A stretch of DNA of 64,000 nt from NCBI GenBank assembly GCA_947095585.1, contig OX352764.1:71381536-71445535 (forward strand), read 5' to 3'. A model generated the notes under the pieces. That model made no database searches. It was given only the letters and a program-made list of their open reading frames with translations, and had not been told where the DNA came from. Source of the DNA: Nephrocerus scutellatus. Taxonomy: Eukaryota > Arthropoda > Insecta > Diptera > Pipunculidae. Shown one piece after another: positions 33,526-43,394 of this stretch. The position numbers and the translations under genes were made by a program. Each line of letters begins with the position of its first letter. The first letter of the stretch is position 1.

Positions 33526-33664
33526 ATGAAATTTGACAAAACTCAAATTGTAATTCTTTCGGTGTGGAAAATTTTCATGGCCATTTTGGTGCCGTCATTT
33601 GGTCGACTACATTCTTCGAATAACATGGTACACGGTGGATTGACATCCAGCAAAGAAGCACACG
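33526..33664 (+). CDS. Host-gene exon: start codon and signal peptide
   Basis: This is an exon too short for ordinary open-frame lists. A pyrimidine tract and AG acceptor (33303-33304, or 33310-33311) open it. A 5' UTR of about 220 bp follows, then AAAAATG at 33526, a good insect start context. Forty-six codons lead to a perfect GTAAGT donor at 33665-33670, leaving phase 1. The peptide starts M-K-F-D-K-T-Q and has a hydrophobic core (I-V-I-L-S-V-W-K-I-F-M-A-I-L-V) ending near F-G-R, as in a secretory signal peptide. It continues L-H-S-S-N-N-M-V-H-G-G-L-T-S-S-K-E-A-H. I do not recognise the protein. A secreted or membrane host protein is likely, and no downstream exon in matching phase was identified. 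The splice calls are by eye. Confidence 0.6.
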
Positions 33665-33670
33665 GTAAGT

Positions 33671-34258
33671 GATCCTCCATATTTCATAGAGTTAATGCAA
33701 TTTTGTGCACCAAACAATTCCAAATTGAAGCCTTTTCTAAATATTTAAGGCTATATTTTTATAGAAGTGAAACTTCTTTTATAATTTGATAACAAAATTT
33801 TGGGACCTCATGACAACACCTTTCGCAACTTTTCGTGGCGGAAGAAAAGCTTTAATGGCATTTTCGGTCCGTGTATAATTTTCTGTTTAATATTCTCTGT
33901 AGCTATTAGGTAAAGTTCATTTGTGCTTAAAGAGAGCAGTGTAGTCTTTAGATATGACCATCTCTAGATAAGGTACGGTCAAATTGGCTAGGTTAGTTGG
34001 TATGGCTTAGTAGGGGCGGAGGATGAGGTATAGACCGTTTTTTAAGATCCTGCTGTCTGGTCTGTCTTGCTGGTGGATTCGTGATCTGGTGTAGCATTGA
34101 TGTTATCAGCACTAGAAAATCTCTGCGTTTTTTAAACCAATTTATTGTGATTGTGATATTAAAGTGTGTAATGTTTTTAAAATCTTCATTTCATTTTCGT
34201 CGATAAATTTCAATTGCGAGGGTGTGACACGCTTAGTGGATCCAGTTGAAATAATACA
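33671..34258. other. No gene recognised
   Basis: Start of the intron after the signal-peptide exon. No other feature is supported. Confidence 0.45.
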
Positions 34259-34259
34259 A

Positions 34260-35500
34260 TTTTTTTTTTATAAGTTACACACGCTATAGAGATTGCACCC
34301 TTATAATGCTTAGCAAAGCGTTAGGATATTCGGGGGAGGAAAAGATGAGATGTCTATGCACGCGTGTCTTAAATGACTGCAGATCATATAAATGCGGAAA
34401 CACAGAATCGGGCAATTCATTCCACGTAACTATAGTGCGGCTAAAGAAGGAATCTCTGAATTGGTTAGTATATAGGCCTGATTCGAATATAGGCCTGATG
34501 ATAGACCAGTGGGCTCGGGTTGAGGCATGGGTATTACGTATGGGTTCGAGAATGGGCGGAATGCATCTGGATATTTCTTTTGAACACCGCTTTTGAAAAA
34601 AGCGATAAAACAGTGATAAGCACAAAACATTCCTACGATGTTCAACCGATTTGATTGTTTTCGCGATATTTACGTCACCAATAAGTTTTATCGCGCGGTT
34701 CTGAATCCTATCTAGTAGATGCAATGTGGTCTTGTGAGCACCTGCTCAGACAATACAGTTGTATTCAAGTTTAGGGCGAATATATGCCATGTAAATAGTA
34801 GCCAGATCTGAAGGAATGAAGGACAACTTGCACCGCTTTAGGAAACCTAAACATTTGGCGGCATTTCTGGCAATGGCAAATATGTGGTCGTTGTAACGAA
34901 GCTTGTTGTTGTCCCACATACCGAGAATTTCGAGTTCTTCAGCTTCTTCGATGCAAGTTCATTCATGGATAAAGTTTGGGGGTTAAAATTACGCGTGGAA
35001 GACAGAAGACAGCATTGAGTTTTGGAAGCGTTAAATTCAACTCTATTATGTAGTCCACACCTTGTAATGCTGTCAAGGCCAGAATTTAACGTGCTTAACA
35101 TACTCGTACGTTGTTGTTCAAGTTCAGCTTCTGAGGAAGAGCGCGAGTGCAACAACTTTGTGAATAGACTGGTTCCAGATTTCAGTGAGACAAGCCAGAA
35201 CGTTGCCTACGAAAACCGTTCTGTTGGTCGCTAAGAATTTCACGTGATTCAAGGAATTGCATAGGCTTACGATTGATCAGAGTTCAGAGAGATGACGGTT
35301 CGCCTTTTTTTTTTGAACAGACTGGATAAAGGCTGTTTTCCAATTCCTTGGGACGACTCCATAAGAATGAGAGAAATGGAAAAGTCTGCGCAGTGGTAAT
35401 TCGAACGTTGAAGAACACCCCTTCAAAACTTTAGCGGGAATGCCATTAGGCCCAGCAGATTTATGAATGTTGAGATCATTAATTTAATACTCTAGCCACT
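34260..35500 (-). pseudogene. CR1-like LINE reverse transcriptase, decayed
   Basis: The minus-strand order runs from A-G-P-N-G-I-P-A-K-V-L-K-G-C and V-V-P-R-N-W-K-T-A (about 35450-35330), through a gap where the Y-A-D-D core should be. Then come S-G-L-D-S-I-T, N-R-V-E-F-N-A-S-K-T-Q-C-C-L-L (35100-35000), A-K-C-L-G-F-L-K-R-C, Y-M-A-Y-I-R-P-K-L-E-Y-N, and a long open tail of 146 codons (34284-34724). The tail holds L-L-D-R-I-Q-N-R-A-I-K-L-I-G, S-V-E-H-R-R-N-V, and W-N-E-L-P-D-S-V-F-P. A T run at 34259-34270 is the A tail of the element. There are at least four frame changes and the catalytic Asp box is missing, so it is dead. The thumb and tail blocks are typical of CR1-type elements, without RNase H. 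Confidence 0.8.
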
Positions 35501-36100
35501 TGACGAGTCCGAAAGTAAATTTGTCCCATAGAGAATTCAACTCTTGCAAGTACAGGTACTGTCATTGTGAATGAGCGTTAGAATTGAAGACGAGGCAGTG
35601 TTTTGACAGTTTATAACAATTTTAAAAGAAAATTAAAAACAAAAACAAATATGTCTCAAACTTCTCTTTGTACGTACTAAAGAAAAAAAAACATAAAAGT
35701 GGTTAATAGTTATGAAAATTACGTTAAAAAATAGCATTTTATATTCATTTCCCTAGTCAAAATCAAACTCACAAATTCTCTTGTATAGAAATAAAAAAAA
35801 GTGCGACAGAGTATGATGGCTAAAATGGATTGATTTTGCAGGATGGATTTTGCAGTCAAGTATCAATCTTACATTTTAATTATGTGTAAAAGTTACGTGC
35901 CAAAATCTACCATGAAGTATTTTTTTTCCTTTTTAAATCTAGGAATGCTCTTCCAACAAAGAGAGGCCGTTTATTACGAGAAGATACATTTGACTTTTTA
36001 AATAAACCGTTTCTGACTGTGCAAAGTAATAAAATATGTGTATTCAAAATTTAGCTCAGAAATGACTTAGGAATATTAGTTGACTTTCCAAAACAAGGAT
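35501..36100. other. No gene recognised
   Basis: AT-rich spacer between two element relics. Confidence 0.4.
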
Positions 36101-36102
36101 AA

Positions 36103-36560
36103 GGACAAGGGGCAATACGATACAAGGACCCGGCAAAAACAGGAGGCATAATAGGAATAGAGACTGAACTTGTACATCGTTTTGCCATAGTACTGAAAAC
36201 TCTTTCATCTGGGTTGAAAATTGAAACAACCAAATTTCGAAAGTATTGCTTGATTACAGCCAAACTATTTGTTAGCAAATACAATTGGTACAAAATGCCC
36301 GTGAGCGTCCACAAAATCCTTTGGCATGGTGCTAACGTAATAGAGAACTTCGATATGCCTATAGGCCAATTCTCAGAGGACGTTTTGGAAGCAAAGTATA
36401 TGCAGGGAAAACTTTTCAAGAAAGATGTCACGATGTGTGCGCTGGCGGTGGAGCTATTTTTTGCGGGATAACCGGTCCGGACTACTATTAATTGTAGAGC
36501 CAATAATAAAGATGATGTGTACGAACTTTCATTATATCGTCCAGCTTTGGATGATATCAA
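36103..36560 (+). pseudogene. Relic of a repeat-encoded insect ORF of unknown function
   Basis: The plus frame opens after a stop at 36100 and stays open to 36471. It reads G-A-I-R-Y-K-D-P, G-I-I-G-I-E-T-E-L-V-H-R-F-A-V-V-L, F-R-K-Y-C-L-I-T-A-K-L-F-V-S, Y-N-W-Y-K-M-P-V-S-V-H-K-I-L-W-H-G-A, and M-P-I-G-Q-F-S-E-D-V-L-E-A. After two stops come D-D-V-Y-E-L-S and R-P-A-L-D-D. From memory, S-V-H-K-I-L-x-H-G followed by P-I-G-Q-L-S-E-E-A-x-E-A recurs in many uncharacterised insect proteins that appear in high copy, often after a G-N-T-A-R-R-F-F block. I cannot name the family. The 169-codon minus-strand frame over the same bases is a shadow. Confidence 0.5.
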
Positions 36561-36983
36561 ATCAAAATGAAAACTTTTCCAGGATGCATGAAATTAATTA
36601 GTTTTATCTAAAGTTTTGATTTTTTGTTAATTAACAATTATTTCATCGAGCCAATAGAATAACAAAACTATTGGGAAATGTTGTAGAAAAATTAACATTG
36701 CGTCTTTTGCGAAATTTATGTCTCAAGCTGGTTGAATAAAATTTTGTTTTGTCTAAATTGTTACTTATAACTTATTAATGAATGGGCGGAGATTTATTAG
36801 ACACACCACAGAAGAAATTTACAGAGTTCGGAATTTCGTCCAGAGGCCACTAACTATAATAATATTATAAATGAAATATACACCAGAAAATGTGAATAAC
36901 TGAAAATTTTATGTGATAGAATTAAGAAAAAAAATTGTAATTTAGATAGCGATTTAAATTATAACAAACTTTAAAACTATAAA

Positions 36984-37230
36984 TTCTTTATTAAAAAATC
37001 AATATTTTCAACCGTTTTATCTAACAGCTTTGTATAGCACCAATATAAGAAAGCTACATGCAGTATAATTTCCTGGTCTACTATCCAACCTTATTTCTAG
37101 AAGAATCTTCTTTATTAAAAAATCAATATTTTCAACCGTTTTATCTAACAGCTTTGTATAGCACCAATATAAGAAAGCTACATGCAGTATAATTTCCTGG
37201 TCTACTATCCAACCTTATTTCTAGAAGAAT
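36984..37230. repeat. Exact tandem duplication of 124 bp
   Basis: Copies at 36984-37107 and 37108-37230 are identical as far as I can read (TTCTTTATTAAAAAATC to CTAGAAGAAT). The identity implies a very recent duplication or an assembly artefact. The copies hold no coding sequence. Confidence 0.9.
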
Positions 37231-37699
37231 ATTAGCTATATATACCTAGAATATCACAAAGGCAAGAAGCTGCTGTACAAATTTTTTTTAGCCGGAGTAC
37301 GCGAAGCTGCGGAAAAGCGGCGACGCATACTTTGCCAAAAGGAAAAAGTTTTTATGTAACGTTCTGAAAAGAAAAGTTTCACAAAGTTTTTCATATCTTT
37401 TTACACCTTTTTGAGGATCCAGTCCTTGTCAGTTTTGTACATCCTTTCATCTGAACACTTTATGTCGCACACTGATGTTGTTTCTCGTAAAAAAGACCCT
37501 TATTTTTAATCTTTTTGGGCAGTATTTTGTCGTGTTTTGTCATTAATTTGTCCAGATGCTGGTATTTTTCAGTATTTACTTGTTTTTTTTTTTGCAAAAG
37601 TAAGATAAAAATAAAAATTAAAAGGTCGGCTCTTAATATTTTAAAGAATTCTAGGACAAAAATAAAGAAAGCTTGAATTGTAATTAATAATATGAAAAA
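37231..37699. other. No gene recognised
   Basis: Contains a 98-codon lysine and phenylalanine rich minus frame (37460-37756) that overlaps family H and is judged to be chance. Confidence 0.4.
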
Positions 37700-37835
37700 A
37701 AACAACCCATAATAACTAAAATTGTTCGTGTAAATTCTCTGATCGGGGATACACAATGTGCAAAGTTTCTACCCACCAGCCAGCCAGGCAGCCACAGGCA
37801 CGCGAAGTTAACATTGAGAATTTAAAAATGGCGTT
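37700..37835 (-). repeat. Family H, minimal copy without tandem array
   Basis: Both ends are present within about 135 bp: AACAACCCATAATAACT and GTAAATTCTCTGATCGGGG on one side, CCAGCCAGCCAGGCAGCC (microsatellite) and GCGAAGTTAACATTGAGAA with TTTAAAAATGG on the other. There is no full minisatellite unit between. It shows that the array is dispensable and variable and helps to define the element ends. Confidence 0.75.
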
Positions 37836-37949
37836 AAACATACAAAAAAAAAATGAAAAAACCGAACTGGGAAATCCTTATCAAAAGTCTGAATTGGAAG
37901 TTGCCCCAGACTTGACTCGGCCAAACTAAAAAAACCACTGAGAACCGTC

Positions 37950-38155
37950 GAAGAACTCTTTTGTATCAGCTGGGATATGTTGTAGGATCATGTGTATCAG
38001 CCGTACAACACGTATGTGGAATGCTCTGCCAAGCTCTGTCTTCCCACATCTCCTCTTTTTCCTTAACGCCCACGCTGTGCCAAGCATATAGCCGAGCATT
38101 ATAAGGGTGTGAACCCCTTTAAGGTACGCGAATTATAAAAAAAAAACTTTGAAAA
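37950..38155 (+). pseudogene. CR1-like LINE 3' end
   Basis: The block T-T-R-M-W-N-A-L-P-S (about 38005-38040) followed by V-F-P-H-L is the terminal W-N-x-L-P-x-x-V-F-P motif also seen in the minus-strand element at 34284-34724. It shares CTTTTTCCTTAACGCC and GTGTGAACCCCTTTAA with the relic at 12926-13010 and ends in an A run at 38143-38152. It is strongly 5'-truncated. Confidence 0.65.
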
Positions 38156-38299
38156 GAGATTTTCTCTTTTTGGCAAACTTTTTTTGAAACCAACTAATCC
38201 GCTCATCCTGTCCAATGGTTTTGGTCGTCAGGAAACACATTGATTTTGTGGAATTGCATGATTTTTGAGTCTTTTTAATTTAAGAAGCTGAATTTTGAT

Positions 38300-38599
38300 G
38301 AGCCGTGGCTCAGTGGATAAGTGGATGGCTTCTGAGCAGGAGGTTCGTGGTTCGAATCCCAGTAACACCAAAAGTATTTTTCACGGTGTCCCACCTGTCG
38401 CGAATGTCTGAAAAATCTCCAAGAGTAATAACTTGTCACGGAAAGCTTCTTAATTCGCCGTTTACATACGGCATTAAATTGTATGTCCGTTCCATTTGTG
38501 TGCAAAAATATACATGATCAACGGAAATGGTCGCGAGAAGCTAGGCCTTGAACCCCAACGGTCTGTCGCGCTGAATATTATTATTATTATTATTATTAT
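38300..38599 (+). mobile_element. tRNA-derived SINE, complete copy with long (ATT)n tail
   Basis: A box TGGCTCAGTGG lies at 38306-38316 and B box GGTTCGAATCC at 38349-38359. The body has TTTCACGGTGTCCCACCTG, CTTGTCACGGAAAGCTT, AATTCGCCGTTTACATACGG, GTATGTCCGTTCCATTTGTG and GGTCGCGAGAAGCTAGGCC, and the tail is CGCGCTGAATATTATTATT with about eight ATT units. The tail runs straight into the first base of family X copy 3. Confidence 0.9.
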
Positions 38600-38985
38600 C
38601 GGCTCGATAGTTGTTCGTGCCTTTTTCGTTTGTTAAGCCTAGTATGAGTACTACAAACGAATCCGGTATGATTTACCGTCTAGTTGTTGGCCTTGAAGAA
38701 AGACGTCAACTAGTTCCTGAAGGGCCGAATTGAACAATAGAGGATTCAAGCATTTTGAAGGCTCATTTATGCCATTATTTGTAATATTTTCTTCGTCAAG
38801 TTTATTTGTAGCTTTCCATGACCATGATCCATTGATTAAAGCATTTAGACTCGCATCGTTTTAGTTTCGTTTAGTTTAGTTTAGTGGAGAATAAATTGAA
38901 ACCGACTACAAACGTGAGGAATATTATATATTGTAAATTGCATTCCTTCGATTTTTTAATTTTAATAAGGGGCATAGCCCACCTT
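38597..38985 (+). repeat. Family X, copy 3
   Basis: Begins TATCGGCTCGATAG right at the SINE tail. It contains CCTTTTTCGTTTGTTAAGCC, ACTACAAACGAATCCGGTA, GTTGTTGGCCTTGAAG, CCATGATCCATTGATTAAA, GACTCGCATCGTTTTAG, CGTGAGGAATATTATATATTG and GGGGCATAGCCCACCTT, in the same order as the minus-strand copy at 6591-7075. The far end (CTTGGCAATAAG) is missing. Confidence 0.75.
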
Positions 38986-39130
38986 AATTTAAATTCATTT
39001 ACTCTGGATATCTTTTCTATATGAAATTTTAGAATATTCTTTAGTAAAATAAGGAAAATATTAAAAAGGCGGTGAAGCAAGCAAAAGTGGAACTATGAAG
39101 CCATACAAAAAACCTATATGTATATATATA

Positions 39131-39481
39131 CAGGGTGTTCGGGTTTGGGATGCTAATCCGTTAAGGGGTGATTCCTTTGTTCATTCTGTGAAAAAAATCG
39201 TATGGGAGTAGGGGGTCACTTTTTGATATCCTTTGAGATGCAGGGTATTTAAAAAATGTTGTTCAGAAAAAAAATACATACTAATATTAAACTGTTACTT
39301 CCAAAATATTTATCGAAGATCAACTATATAAGCTTAATTTGATTGGTAATTGTATAGTCTAATTCTATATCTAAGTAGTTATCTTGCATCTGCATCTGTT
39401 TGAGAGCTACGATGCCTTCAATAAAGCCCCCACCCCTCCCATACGATTTTTTTCTCAGCATGAACTAAGGAATCACCCCTG
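39131..39481. mobile_element. MITE with about 60-bp terminal inverted repeats
   Basis: Left arm 39163-39225 (AGGGGTGATTCCTTTGTTCA, then GTGAAAAAAATCGTATGGGA) is inverted at 39421-39480 (TCCCATACGATTTTTTTCTC, then GAACTAAGGAATCACCCCT). The outermost bases CAGGGTG at 39131 and CACCCCTG at 39474-39481 are each next to TA, the target duplication of Tc1/mariner elements. No transposase is encoded. The left end carries about 30 extra bases between the CAGGGTG and the long arm. It is probably mobilised by a mariner-type transposase. Confidence 0.75.
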
Positions 39482-40033
39482 TATAAGAACTATAGAACCA
39501 AGGTGTACTGCATAGTTTTGTTAAAAATATCAACTTAAATTAACTAGAATTATCCCTTTTAAATTTTTTATTTAAATGTATAATCGAGGAGATAATAATT
39601 AAGGAGAGAAAAGGATATTAAGTTCATATAGATAAAGAAACCTATTCGCGCTACGCGGCTAAACATGGAATATCTGTGATGACCAGTAGTCCGTAGATGA
39701 GCCCAATATTTAAAACGATTTTAAGAAGGTTACAAATTATTAACTGGCTAGAATATCACATCAGCCTTAAAATAAATTAACTGATTGAGTTAAAAAAGCA
39801 AGCTCCGGCAGCACTGGAAATACCAAACAATTCAAAGATTTCCTCGTTTCAATTTTAAAATGGGCGGCACACTTGTGCATCAATATTTTTATAAAATACC
39901 GTCACGAAAAATGTACAAACAAATCTGGGAAAAAATATAAAAATTAAGAGAATATACAATTATATCAGTTTTATGCATGCAGTGAAAAAGTAAAGTTGTT
40001 TTTGAAATAAAATTAATTAATTAAAAATTCAGT
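39482..40033. other. No gene recognised; left end of the Tigger element not located
   Basis: A left terminal inverted repeat matching the right end of the following transposon (a CGGTTAATCGG-like block) was looked for here and not found. Confidence 0.4.
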
Positions 40034-41575
40034 ATGAGTACAAAAAGAAAATTTCAAAGTGATTCTTCAAGCCAGAAACGAAAATGGCTCACTTTAGAGC
40101 AAAAATTAGGCATCATAAAGCTTCCCGAAGAAGGTGCATTTGCGTAAATAGGCCGTGACAAGGGAATTGAAGAGTCATCAGTTAGAAAAATTATAAAAAA
40201 GATCAATACAAATAAGGTATGGCTACGGGTTCTTACTTATCAAAAGTAGTGAGCAAAAAAAAGAAGCACGCGAATGGTGATGCTGTTGATACAAAAGAAA
40301 ATGAATGATAACACTAGTAAAAATTTCATGGCAAGCCTTGGGTGGTTGTTTCGTTTTAAACAACGAACTAACGAATGGTTAATATGGAGCGGCTATTATC
40401 CATATGGTGAATCTGCCAGCACAAATAAAGAGGCTGCGTTAAAATATCCGACCGAATTGAGTGAACTAATGCAACAAGGATGCTACAAAGACGAACAAAT
40501 TTTCAACGTTGATGAAACGGGATTGTTTTGGAAAAAGTTGCCGTCACGCACTTTTATTGCAGCTAATGAAAGTTCATGCCCTGGTTATAGAATTTCAAAA
40601 GACCGTCTCACACTGTTATTAGGTGGAAATGCAGCAGGGGATGCTTGTGTACCGTGCAGAAAATCCTCGAGCTCTTAAAAATGTTTGCCCAAATAAAATG
40701 TGGCGCTCAAATAAAAAAGCGTGGGTTACAAAATCTTTATTTGAAGATTGGTTCACGAATTGTTTTTGCCCTACAACCGAACGTTATTGCAAAGAAAAGG
40801 GATTGGATTTTAAGATTTTGTTGATTTTGGATAATGCCCCCGGTCATCCGACTGGTCTTTGTCATTGTCACCATGGCATGACGTTACGGCAAGAAATATG
40901 AGAGCGGTATGGAAACATATCATTCCACATTGCTCAAATGATTTCGTTGGATTTGAAACCCATTTTACAGAAGTCACTAATACTATAGTGGAAATTGGAC
41001 AAGAATTGGGTTTCATGGAGCTGGATTCCGCAGATGTAGTTCAATGCATTGAATCAAACACCAACGAATAGGATAATGAAACACTCATCAACATAGATGA
41101 ACAACGAGCCAGCCTATAAAGAACGGGAGAACAATTTAGACAAGGAAGACTGTGTTGAAGTTCCCCCACAAACATTAAGCTTGGAACAACTAACAAAAAT
41201 TGTCGGGATAGATGAAAATTGTCCGAGTTCATCAGTGAAGTAGAACGTAGCCTTAATATCCGCCAAATGTTTGAAAATGCAACTCGTTGCTACACAGAAT
41301 TGTATGAAGAAAATAAACCAAGAAGAAACAAGTACAAAAATCTATCCTCCAAAGGAAAAAATAAATTTCTAGGTTAACCTGTATTTTTTGTTTTTGTTTA
41401 ATTATTTTTAATAAAGACTGAATTCGAATGCAATAATTGTTCTCTATTTATTTAAATTTTGCGAGAAATTTTTTTTCGGAACCAATTAACATTTTTTCTA
41501 TGTATTGAGAACTTGCATTAGTCCGGTTTCAAATAGTACGGGAAATTCGTGGAACCGATTAACCGGACTATTCGT
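40034..41575 (+). pseudogene. pogo/Tigger-type transposon with broken transposase
   Basis: ATG at 40034 starts M-S-T-K-R-K-F, then a CENP-B-type helix-turn-helix block (W-L-T-L-E-Q-K-L-G-I-I-K) with an in-frame stop. The catalytic DDE domain follows: F-N-V-D-E-T-G-L-F-W-K-K-L-P-S-R-T-F (first Asp, about 40505), then in another frame L-L-I-L-D-N-A-P-G-H-P (second Asp, about 40825). It then jumps directly to W-H-D-V-T-A-R-N-M-R-A-V-W-K-H-I. The segment that should hold the P-P-N-T-T-S and D-Q-G-V-I block with the third Asp is deleted. The C-terminal tail is recognisable to about 41340. A right-end inverted-repeat candidate (AACCGATTAACCGGACTATT) lies at 41556-41575. The copy is dead. Confidence 0.8.
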
Positions 41576-43046
41576 ATATACTTGTATGTCTTTAAAGCGC
41601 AGCAGAAAATCATTTTAAGATTTATTCCTTTTTGTGTTGAAATCTTATTACATAGATGAACGCAGCATGCTACAACCTAAGAAGAACTTTTCACTTACTT
41701 GGCTTTTTATTAAGACTTTTGCTAGAATGTGCACATCTCCTACAAATGATATACCACGCATCTTATAGTCGTATGTCTTTTTGTCGACTAAGAGGATATC
41801 CTTGTGCTCCATTTGCTTAAACAAAAGTATTTTTATTTGTTTGTCCATAGAATAGAGCTCTTGGTGTGGCTTTTTGTTTTTTAACGGAGGAGTGAAAAGA
41901 AGGACTAGCCGAAAATTCAAAAGCGAAGGTATGAAAAACTTGAGAAAACTACCTTAAGAATAGTTTGCTTCTGTATTTGATATGTGAGTAAATTTCGCCT
42001 CTTGTTGTCACTGCTATGGTTATATACATTTTCCTACATTTGCATACATGATAAAAGAAAAAAGTATGAATTAAAACACCATTGAAGTTTGTCATCTTAA
42101 GAACTTTGTTTGTTCATTTATTTGTTGTTGTTACGTGTTCATGCATTTTCAGAAAAGAAAAGAGAAAAGGCATTTCTTTTGGACAGATAGTGTAATCTAT
42201 TTGCTCGATAGCCAAAAAATGTCCCACAAAAAAAAAAAACATTCACACAATTTCCTTTGTCTGCTTCGCTTCATCAAAATACGATTTAAATCTCTGATAA
42301 GCTGTAATGTTGAAAGGAAATGTCCCGTCCAGGGCATGTAATAAAGGCTATTGTTTTCCGATTCATTGTGCTGAAAGGGAATAACAATAGACTAACTAAA
42401 CCCACTTAGTCTTACCGAATCTTATCCAATGAGATCAATAAAAGGGTGCTGATGATAATTTCTTGCGATAAAGACAATTCATTTGTCTTCATTGAATTCA
42501 AAAATTTGGGCGCAGCGCTTTAGACTTATTAATTCCAAAATGCATATAACTATATCTTATACTGTCTACAATTGCTAATATAGCATATAATATCATGTAA
42601 CATATGTATGTATAACATTGCTTTAAATAGTTTTTCTTTACTTAACACTGTTCTTTCATCGAACAATAGTGGTCATCATATAGTGGTATTAGGATCATAT
42701 AATGGCAAAAACGAAGATGACATCATAATAATACCAGAAATATTATTCTAGATTGCTCTGCTTGTACGTAGGGGGTCGATTAATATTACCGGTTCAGTTG
42801 ATTCAGCTCTTTAACATAAGTAAGTTGAAAAGTTTTCTTTATTAAAATATTACCATACTTTTTGGTTATATCGGGTGTACCATATTAAACGATGTATTTA
42901 TTTTTTACTTAAAATAAAATGTTTTGCATTTTTTGTTTCCAATCTATTATGTGGTTTCGACACATGAAACTAAAAATGTCTCTAAATTGAAACTCGGCGT
43001 TCAATGTGGTGGGTCTTTGTCTAACTTTATTACAAAATCTTATAAA
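41576..43046. other. No gene recognised
   Basis: A 90-codon minus frame at 41648-41920 has moderately protein-like composition but no splice signals and no family I know. The rest is featureless. Confidence 0.4.
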
Positions 43047-43316
43047 TAAAAATGAAATTTTGTGCGGTTGTTATTCATGGAAAATCACATTTGCCAACCG
43101 ATTTTTTTTTAAATTTTCAGTGTATATTATTATGCCCTCTATTCCCTTCCCTGGGGGTGTGAAATGTAAAATGTCAATATCAGCCACATTTACAAAACCG
43201 ATTTTAATGAAATTTTCATTGCATATTATTGGCAGGTGGCAAAAAGTGATAGGCCATAGTACACCCCATCCCGGGTGTTCATGTGCATAGATAGCGAAGC
43301 GCCTGGGAACAGCTAG
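43047..43316 (+). mobile_element. Helitron 3' end, copy 1
   Basis: Contains CCAACCGATTTT, GATTTTAATGAAATTTTCAT, GGCAGGTGGC and a terminal GCGAAGCGCCTGGGAACAGC, followed by CTAG and then T. A CTAG end preceded by a short GC-rich hairpin-like block and followed by T is the signature of Helitron 3' termini, and the CAAAGCGCC...ACAGCTAG pattern is shared with the copy ending at 49445. The 5' end is unclear. An (AT)n tract begins immediately after the CTAG. Confidence 0.65.
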
Positions 43317-43329
43317 TATAATATATATA

Positions 43330-43391
<62 letters not shown>
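43317..43391. repeat. (AT)n microsatellite
   Basis: About 75 bp of almost pure AT dinucleotides directly after the Helitron 3' end. Confidence 0.95.

Positions 43392-43394
<3 letters not shown>

Noticed and set aside
36051..36560. A 169-codon open frame on the minus strand
   Set aside because: The plus strand over the same bases has the conserved block pattern (S-V-H-K-I-L, P-I-G-Q); the minus frame is low-complexity and matches nothing, so it is a shadow.
41648..41920. A 90-codon minus frame between transposons
   Set aside because: It reads fairly like protein but has no homologue I know, no splice sites and no regulatory context; kept only as a note.
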